Source: CAJXOW01 sp964421495
GTDB lineage: Bacteria; Bacteroidota; Rhodothermia; Balneolales; Balneolaceae
DNA: 11,505 nucleotides
Assembly: GCA_964421495.1 (NCBI GenBank)
Contig: CAYQXO010000092.1
Location: forward strand, 1 to 11,505
Reading direction: 5' to 3'
Below are positions 7,207-11,505 of the stretch, piece by piece. The translations under genes and the position numbers were made by a program. The notes beneath the pieces were generated by a model. It had not been told where the DNA came from. It ran no database searches and saw only the letters and a list, made by a program, of their open reading frames with translations. The number at the start of each line of letters is the position of its first letter. Positions within the stretch are counted from its first letter, which is position 1.

Positions 7207-7332
7207 GCTCGAAGCTGGAAGCTCGATGCTCAAAGCATATTCAAGCGGGTTTTTGTGTGGTGTATATACAGGACGGGAATATTTGCTTGAACACTCTTCG
7301 TCCCGACCTCTGTCGGGATTCCAGCTTTGAGC
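7207..7332 (+). repeat. Dispersed palindromic repeat, copy B (diverged)
   Basis: This is a shorter, more diverged copy of the family seen in A and C, in the same orientation as A. Its ends are a 14-bp inverted repeat with one mismatch: GCTCGAAGCTGGAA (7207-7220) and TTCCAGCTTTGAGC (7319-7332). Inside are GGTGTATATACA (7259-7270), TTGCTTGAA (7284-7292, compare TTGCTCGAA in A) and the dyad CCCGACCTCTGTCGGG (7302-7317), which differs from A and C at two central bases. Six T residues follow directly (7333-7338), so in the plus-strand transcript the folded element looks like a terminator. It lies between the divergent uvrA and DAHP synthase genes. The rest of this gap (6939-7206 and 7339-7402) holds the plus-strand promoter but no recognisable gene or uvrA promoter. 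Confidence 0.75.
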
Positions 7333-7402
7333 TTTTTTATCACTCCGCTCGCAAGTCACTCCCGACGAATTTTTTGAATCACATTAATGCATCAGAGTTA
7401 CC

Positions 7403-8785
7403 ATGTTAACAGAAGAAAAAAATAAGCAATCGACCGCTTCAACAGGTGAATGGACTCCACAGTCCTGGAAAGATTATCCCATCAAGCAATTGCCGGACTA
7501 TCCGGATACCGACGAGTTGAATGAGGTGTATGAGGAGTTGAGCCAGTTGCCCCCGCTGATAACTTCGTGGGAAATAGAGGCGCTCAAGGACAAGCTGGCC
7601 GAAGCGTCTGCCGGCAAGCGATTTTTGATCCAGGGAGGCGACTGCGCCGAAAAGTTCGAGGACTGCAAGCCCGATAAAATTGTAAATCTGTTGAAAGTAT
7701 TGCTGCAGACCAGTTTTATTTTGATTCATGAACTGGGAGTTCCGGTGGTTCGCGTCGGACGTATGGCCGGTCAGTATGCCAAGCCCCGGTCCAGCAATTA
7801 TGTGGAAGTGGATGGCGAGAAGATCATGAACTACCGGGGGGATTTGATTAACAGCATTGAACCGGACAAGGAAGCGCGCCGGCCCGATCCCCATCGCCTG
7901 ATAAAAGGATACAACAGTGCCGGGTTGACGCTGAACTTTCTCCGGGCGCTGGCCGACGAGGGATTTGCCGATCTGCATCACCCGGAATACTGGGAGCTCG
8001 ACTTTATGAAGCAGAACCGGTATTACAAGGAATACAAGGCCATGGTGCAGTCTATTAACAAGGCCATCCAGTTCGTCGAGTCGATATCCCCCACGAATTT
8101 CCCGATGCTGCAGAACATCAAGATTTACACGTCTCACGAAGCGCTGAATCTCTACTATGACAGTGCCCAAACCCGCCAGGTACCCCGTCGGGAAGGCTTT
8201 TATAATCTCAGCAGTCACATGGTGTGGCTCGGCAATCGCACGCGCGACATCGACGGGGCGCATGTTGAATATATGCGGGGTATCCGCAACCCGATCGGAA
8301 TCAAGCTGGGACCGGGACTGGATCTGGACGAGACGCTCGAGTTGATCGAAACGCTCAATCCCACCCGCGAGGACGGCAAGATTGTGTTGATCACCCGGTT
8401 CGGACAGGACCAGGTCGAAGAGGAGCTTCCGGGACTGATTGAGGCGGTAGAGCGAGAAGGCCTCTCGGTCGTCTGGAGTTGCGATCCCATGCACGGCAAC
8501 ACCTTTGCCACGGACGAGGAAATCAAGACGCGGAACTTTGACGATATCCTGAGCGAGATTAAAAAGACCTTCGAGATTCACCGTGCCCAGAACACCTATC
8601 TCGGCGGCGTGCATCTCGAGCTTACCGGCGATAACGTCACCGAGTGTGTCGGCGGTGCCCAGGGATTGAATGAAGCCGGACTGAAACACAACTACGAAAC
8701 GTACTGCGATCCCCGCCTCAATTACAAGCAGAGCCTGGAAATGGCCTTCATGATTGCCCAGGAGTGGAAATTGAGTTATGGGTAA
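7403..8785 (+). CDS. Class II 3-deoxy-7-phosphoheptulonate (DAHP) synthase
   Basis: This cytoplasmic enzyme joins phosphoenolpyruvate and erythrose 4-phosphate to DAHP, the first step of the shikimate pathway to aromatic compounds. It is the class II (plant and Mycobacterium AroG) type, not the class I AroFGH type. With 460 aa it has normal length. Family blocks in order are QGGDCAE (77-83), VRVGRMAGQYAKPRS (116-130), MNYRGD (142-147), GNRTRDIDGAHVEYMRGI (277-294), NPIGIKLGP (296-304), WSCDPMHGNT (358-367) and GGVHLELTGDNVTEC (401-415). The metal ligands of the M. tuberculosis enzyme correspond to Cys81, His364, Glu406 and Asp436, all present. The ATG at 7403 has only a weak ribosome-binding site. 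No other shikimate gene is adjacent. A promoter about 250 bp upstream and repeat copy B in the presumed leader leave room for leader-based control. A hairpin abuts the stop codon and repeat copy C follows. Confidence 0.96.
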   Translation: MLTEEKNKQSTASTGEWTPQSWKDYPIKQLPDYPDTDELNEVYEELSQLPPLITSWEIEALKDKLAEASAGKRFLIQGGDCAEKFEDCKPDKIVNLLKVLLQTSFILIHELGVPVVRVGRMAGQYAKPRSSNYVEVDGEKIMNYRGDLINSIEPDKEARRPDPHRLIKGYNSAGLTLNFLRALADEGFADLHHPEYWELDFMKQNRYYKEYKAMVQSINKAIQFVESISPTNFPMLQNIKIYTSHEALNLYYDSAQTRQVPRREGFYNLSSHMVWLGNRTRDIDGAHVEYMRGIRNPIGIKLGPGLDLDETLELIETLNPTREDGKIVLITRFGQDQVEEELPGLIEAVEREGLSVVWSCDPMHGNTFATDEEIKTRNFDDILSEIKKTFEIHRAQNTYLGGVHLELTGDNVTECVGGAQGLNEAGLKHNYETYCDPRLNYKQSLEMAFMIAQEWKLSYG

Positions 8786-8804
8786 GTCAGGCCGGAGGCC
8801 TGAC
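8786..8804 (+). terminator. Perfect hairpin directly after the DAHP synthase stop codon
   Basis: GTCAGGCC (8786-8793) and GGCCTGAC (8797-8804) are a perfect 8-bp stem with a GGA loop, starting on the first base after the TAA and ending where repeat copy C begins. No T-run follows, so it is not a classical intrinsic terminator. It could protect the mRNA 3' end, assist termination together with the dyads in copy C, or be an outer part of that repeat copy; copy A has nothing like it at the same edge. Confidence 0.45.
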
Positions 8805-8956
8805 GTCGGAAGCCAGCATCCCGACAGCTGTCGGGAGGAAGGCTAAACTAGCAAGTAATCAGATGGTGTATATACACCACGATGGTACCGGTCGGTATAG
8901 CCTTCTGGCTTCGAGCTTCCGGCTTCCGGCAGGGCGAGCGAAGTGAGCCCTTTATC
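8805..8956 (-). repeat. Dispersed palindromic repeat, copy C (inverted relative to A)
   Basis: Read on the minus strand this copy aligns with copy A from end to end: GATAAAGGGCTCACTT at one end (8956 downward) and CTGGCTTCCGAC at the other (8816-8805). The block 8805-8845 matches A at 40 of 41 positions. It carries the 16-bp perfect palindrome TGGTGTATATACACCA (8864-8879) and CCCGACAGCTGTCGGG (8820-8835). The end GGGCGAGCGAAGTGAGCCC (8932-8950) followed by TTT could form a weak hairpin. Together with the 8786-8804 hairpin it occupies the first 170 bp of the 386-bp gap between the DAHP synthase and hsp20. Confidence 0.85.
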
Positions 8957-9090
8957 TATTGTCGTTTTTACAGGATTGGTCTGTCTCTCTGTAAGCCCCA
9001 TCTGACAGTTTTTGCAAGTCCCGTCAAATCGTACTGTAAATACGCCGGAGCGAGGTGGCTGTTTGTCAGTTTTTCCTGTGTTTTCGCCGT

Positions 9091-9107
9091 TTGGCACAGG
9101 GGTTGCA
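9091..9107 (+). promoter_or_regulatory. Sigma-54 (RpoN) type -24/-12 promoter for hsp20
   Basis: TTGGCAC (9091-9097), five bases, then TTGCA (9103-9107) matches the sigma-54 consensus yTGGCACgrnnnTTGCw at every strongly conserved base. The GG and GC pairs are exactly 12 bp apart (9093/9105). Transcription would start near 9118, giving a leader of about 54 nt before the hsp20 ATG. Two similar sequences, TCTGACAGTTTTTGC (9001-9015) and TTTGTCAGTTTTTCC (9062-9076), lie upstream; whether an enhancer-binding activator uses them is speculation. No rpoN or activator gene is in the window. Confidence 0.65.
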
Positions 9108-9171
9108 TTTAATAAAAGTGAGAATGATGAAATTCACGAATGCAATTTTGAACTAAAAAACGGAGGTCATT

Positions 9172-9609
9172 ATGGCTCTTCGACGATTTGAACCCGCAAG
9201 CATGGCAGACGAAGATCTTTTCCCTCGTCGTTTTTCCGATATATTGGATGACTTCTTCAACGACGTAGTCACCACACAACGCGAGAGCTTTGTTCCCCGA
9301 CTCGACATATCCGAGAATGACGATCAGTTCGAGATCAATGTCGAGCTTCCGGGTATGGATAAAGACGACATTGACGTCAGCCTGAACAACAATCAGCTGA
9401 CGGTCAGCGGTCAGCGTAAGTGGGAGAATGAAGACAAGGACAAGACCTATCACAGAATCGAAACCAGTTACGGTGAGTTCTCCCGTACCTTTACGCTGCC
9501 GGATAATGTCGACGAGGAAAGCATCAACGCCGAGTATGACAACGGCGTGCTGAACATTACTATTAACAAAGCCGAGGACAAAGTAAGCAAGAAGATCGAT
9601 ATTAAATAA
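9172..9609 (+). CDS. Hsp20/alpha-crystallin family small heat-shock protein
   Basis: Small heat-shock proteins are ATP-independent cytoplasmic holdases that bind unfolding proteins until DnaK/ClpB-type machines refold them. The protein has 145 aa, typical of bacterial Hsp20. Residues 1-37 are the variable N-terminal arm. The alpha-crystallin domain runs from about SFVPRLDISE (39) to 136, with FEINVELPGM (53-62), the YGEFSRTFTLP block (100-110) and the GVLNITINK strand (124-132). KKIDIK at the end contains the I-x-I tail motif that docks onto neighbouring subunits. GGAGG lies 7 bases before the ATG, one of the best Shine-Dalgarno sites in the window, which suggests high expression. It is a single-gene unit: a sigma-54-type promoter in front, a strong terminator behind. 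The htrA protease follows on the same strand. Confidence 0.96.
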   Translation: MALRRFEPASMADEDLFPRRFSDILDDFFNDVVTTQRESFVPRLDISENDDQFEINVELPGMDKDDIDVSLNNNQLTVSGQRKWENEDKDKTYHRIETSYGEFSRTFTLPDNVDEESINAEYDNGVLNITINKAEDKVSKKIDIK

Positions 9610-9640
9610 ATATCGCATCTGAATCTTCGGCCGAATCTTG

Positions 9641-9674
9641 CCGGGAGGCCTCGAGAGAGGTCCCCCGGTTTTTT
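9641..9674 (+). terminator. Intrinsic terminator of hsp20
   Basis: CCGGGAGGCCTC (9641-9652) pairs with GAGGTCCCCCGG (9657-9668) over 12 positions, with one mismatch and one G-U pair, around a GAGA loop. Six T residues follow at 9669-9674. It lies 31 bp after the hsp20 stop. This is the clearest rho-independent terminator in the window and separates hsp20 transcription from htrA. Confidence 0.9.
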
Positions 9675-9738
9675 ATATCATCCATACAGTATGAGTTAAT
9701 GGACAGACAGGCGCACCCTTAAATTTTCAGACAATAAT

Positions 9739-9746
9739 TAAATTTG
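9739..9746 (+). promoter_or_regulatory. Possible -7 box (TAnnTTTG) far upstream of htrA
   Basis: TAAATTTG fits the Bacteroidetes -7 box on the htrA strand, but no TTTG or TTG sits 19-21 bases before it. If used, the transcript would run through the whole 9774-9990 element before reaching htrA. Between that element and the ATG there are two TTGAAC copies 10 bp apart (9994-9999 and 10004-10009) that might instead belong to a nearer promoter. Neither assignment is firm. Confidence 0.2.
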
Positions 9747-9773
9747 ATAAAAGGTTTACTATACAGTGACGTG

Positions 9774-9990
9774 GAGTTTGTCGGATTTTCCGAAACGAAA
9801 GCGCCAGCGGATTTAGGATCGAAGTGGCTTTTGGCCGATTTAACCCGGATTTCTTGGTGAGCTCAGAGCGAAGTGTAACCCGCGTCAGCGAAATCCGGGC
9901 TAGCGATCGAAAATGATTCCGCGGTCCCAAAATCAGCCAATAGGTACTTGATCCGTTTTTTCTGGCGATTTTCGCAAGGGCGACAAACTC
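9774..9990. repeat. Second palindromic element with terminal inverted repeats, upstream of htrA
   Basis: GAGTTTGTCG (9774-9783) and CGACAAACTC (9981-9990) are perfect 10-bp inverted ends of a 217-bp segment. Similarity between the arms continues inward with gaps: GCGCCAG and CGGAT on the left against TCGCCAG and CGGAT on the right arm read in reverse. In the centre CCCGGATTTC (9844-9853) and GAAATCCGGG (9890-9899) form a perfect 10-bp stem around 36 bases. The segment contains no credible gene. It fills most of the 363-bp gap between the hsp20 terminator and the htrA start, ending 47 bp before the htrA ATG. It shares the 10-mer GAGCGAAGTG with repeat copy C but otherwise looks like a separate family. 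A non-autonomous mobile element is the likeliest reading; a large regulatory leader structure is the alternative. Confidence 0.6.
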
Positions 9991-10037
9991 AACTTGAACG
10001 AATTTGAACAACTAGATCTACAAATCCAGGAGATCAT

Positions 10038-11505
10038 ATGAAGTATTGGAATAATAAGTTTGGTATAGCAGCACTGGTTCTGCTTGTGGTTGCTGTGGTT
10101 CATTTCAGCACCAACGTTTCAACTGAACAGGCTTCGATGGTGACCTTTCCCGATTTTAATACGGAGGTCAGTAAAGCCGATAGCCAGGATATTAATTCGC
10201 TGAAAGATTTTAATGATGCGATCGTCAATATTGCCGAGAAGACAAATCCCACCGTCGTAACAGTATTTACCCAAAAGACGGTCAATGTCCGGCAGATGAA
10301 TCCTTTCTTCCCGTTTTTCGGAGAGGATCCCCGTCGCGAGCGACAGATCCCGAGAGAGGGAATGGGATCGGGGGTCATCGTTTCGGAAGATGGTTATATT
10401 CTGACGAATAATCACGTGGTTGCAGAGGCCGATACGGTTTATGTACGTACGTATAATGACAAAAAACTTCCCGCCAAAATTGTGGGAACCGACGAACGGA
10501 CGGACATCGCCGTGCTCCAGGTTGAAGCGGAGAATATCCCCTCGATTACCATGGGCGACAGCGACGAGCTGAATGTCGGAGAAATGGTGCTGGCCATCGG
10601 TTCACCGATGAGCGAGGACCTGGCTCACACGGTTACCATGGGAATCGTGAGTGCACGGGGACGTACTATCGAGGGACTCTCGGTCTATCAGGACTTTATT
10701 CAGACGGATGCGGCCATTAACCGCGGAAATTCCGGCGGACCCCTTATTAACCTCAACGGGGAACTGGTAGGTATCAATACGGCCATCGCTTCCCAAACCG
10801 GCGGGTATCAGGGCATCGGTTTCGCCATTCCGATTAATATGGCGCGAAATGTGATGAATTCGCTCATCGAGCACGGAGAAGTCAGACGGGCCTACCTCGG
10901 TATTCGCGGGGTCGATGTTGTAAAACCTATGGCCGAAGCCTTTGGAATGGACCGGCCGCGCGGGGTCGTAGTGCATAACGTAGAAGACGGCACACCCGCA
11001 GCCGAAGCCGGACTGAAAGACGGAGACGTAATAATTGAATTGAACGGTGATAAAGTGAAGAACTGGCGCCTGTTTGCCTCCCGGATCGCGTCCAATCCGC
11101 CGGGGACCGAAGTCACCTTGACTATCTTGCGCGATAATGAGGAAAAGAAAATCGACGTAAAACTCGGCAAGCGACCAGAAGACCTGGCAGCCGAGGGGAG
11201 TGCCGGCGGTGGAAGTGCTATTGAAAAGCAACTCGGTTACGCCGTCGAGTCACTCGACGAGGATCTTGCCCAGCAGTACGACATTCAGGTCCAGGGTGGA
11301 GGCGTTGTAGTAACCAATATCAGTCGTCGCAGTGAGGCCTATCAGCGGGGACTGCGCGAGGGCGACGTGATTGTCAGCGTCCAGCGACAGCGCGTCAGGT
11401 CCAAAAGCGATTATCAGAGCATCATGAAGCAACTGCTCGAAAGCGGCGAGCAAACCGCCCTGCTGCGAGTCGTTCGTGACGGCGAGGGCTACTTTGTCGC
11501 GTTTA
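10038..11505 (+). CDS. degP: HtrA/DegP family periplasmic serine protease (3' end outside window)
   Basis: HtrA/DegP proteases degrade or hold misfolded proteins in the cell envelope. The frame is open from an ATG at 10038 to the right edge: 489 codons without a stop, so the C-terminus is missing. AGGAG lies just upstream at good spacing. A charged start and hydrophobic helix (about 8-24) form a signal peptide or anchor; no clear AxA cleavage site is visible. The trypsin-like domain covers about 55-275, with the triad His126 (TNNHVV), Asp156 (TDIAVL) and Ser232 (GNSGGP). The first PDZ domain starts near AYLGIRG (285) and runs to about 376. After a Gly/Ser-rich linker a second PDZ domain (about 398 onward) runs to the end of the window, near where DegP proteins usually finish. 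It follows hsp20 on the same strand but behind a terminator, so it is probably transcribed separately. The 9774-9990 element lies directly upstream. Confidence 0.96.
   Translation, partial: MKYWNNKFGIAALVLLVVAVVHFSTNVSTEQASMVTFPDFNTEVSKADSQDINSLKDFNDAIVNIAEKTNPTVVTVFTQKTVNVRQMNPFFPFFGEDPRRERQIPREGMGSGVIVSEDGYILTNNHVVAEADTVYVRTYNDKKLPAKIVGTDERTDIAVLQVEAENIPSITMGDSDELNVGEMVLAIGSPMSEDLAHTVTMGIVSARGRTIEGLSVYQDFIQTDAAINRGNSGGPLINLNGELVGINTAIASQTGGYQGIGFAIPINMARNVMNSLIEHGEVRRAYLGIRGVDVVKPMAEAFGMDRPRGVVVHNVEDGTPAAEAGLKDGDVIIELNGDKVKNWRLFASRIASNPPGTEVTLTILRDNEEKKIDVKLGKRPEDLAAEGSAGGGSAIEKQLGYAVESLDEDLAQQYDIQVQGGGVVVTNISRRSEAYQRGLREGDVIVSVQRQRVRSKSDYQSIMKQLLESGEQTALLRVVRDGEGYFVAF

Noticed and set aside
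7159..7329. Possible leader peptides before the DAHP synthase gene (ATG TAT CCG TGA at 7159, and a 34-codon frame from 7225)
   Set aside because: Neither is rich in Phe, Tyr or Trp codons, neither has a convincing Shine-Dalgarno, and the longer one is just the translation of repeat copy B.
7439..8689. Open frame of 416 codons on the minus strand opposite the DAHP synthase gene
   Set aside because: The plus-strand protein has every family motif and metal ligand. The opposite frame has no recognisable domain and arises from codon bias of the real gene.
3939..8956. CRISPR array from repeated palindromic sequences
   Set aside because: The repeats are single dispersed copies kilobases apart in both orientations, not short regularly spaced units, and there are no cas genes.
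10004..10021. ECF/sigma-E-like promoter (GAAC followed by TCTA) in front of htrA
   Set aside because: Tempting because degP is a sigma-E gene in E. coli, but the boxes are short and incomplete and the two TTGAAC copies make the match ambiguous.

Overview
The window looks like chromosomal DNA of moderate GC from the Fibrobacteres-Chlorobi-Bacteroidetes (FCB) group, most likely a Balneola/Rhodothermus-type bacterium. This placement is an inference. It rests on two close matches to the Bacteroidetes-type promoter (TTTG, about 20 bases, TAnnTTTG), weak Shine-Dalgarno sites before several genes, separate secD and secF genes, a class II (plant/mycobacterial-type) DAHP synthase, and a UvrA whose first zinc module lacks its first CxxC pair. 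No tRNA, rRNA, CRISPR array, transposase or phage gene was seen.

Layout. Bases 1-3180 (minus strand) hold a probable operon secD > secF > a small STAS-domain protein that runs off the left edge. Bases 3336-3890 (minus) encode an unrecognised protein with a signal peptide, with a Bacteroidetes-type promoter directly in front of it. Bases 4092-6938 (minus) encode UvrA, but an in-frame TAA cuts it into an N-terminal piece of about 238 residues and a 705-residue piece. The second piece starts at an ATG 12 bases after the stop, with a good Shine-Dalgarno between them. On the plus strand follow the class II DAHP synthase (7403-8785), an Hsp20 small heat-shock protein (9172-9609) with its own terminator, and an HtrA/DegP serine protease (10038 to the right edge, cut off in its second PDZ domain).

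The spaces between genes are the least ordinary part. Three consecutive gaps each hold a copy of one palindrome-rich repeat of about 125-150 bp: copy A after uvrA, copy B between uvrA and the DAHP synthase, copy C after the DAHP synthase. A and C are inverted copies of each other; one 41-base block matches at 40 positions. All three carry a GTGTATATACA core and a CCCGAC..CTGTCGGG dyad. A different element of about 217 bp, with 10-bp perfect terminal inverted repeats, sits just upstream of htrA. The hsp20 gene is preceded by a sequence with consensus sigma-54 boxes and exact spacing (TTGGCAC, 5 bases, TTGCA).

How the genes relate. SecDF supports export through SecYEG. HtrA degrades misfolded envelope proteins and Hsp20 holds unfolding proteins, so the window has an export and protein-quality theme at its two ends. 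DNA repair (uvrA) and aromatic amino acid synthesis lie between them. No single new multi-gene system is evident. The best leads are the split uvrA, the repeat family (one copy lies in the probable DAHP synthase leader) and the sigma-54-type hsp20 promoter.
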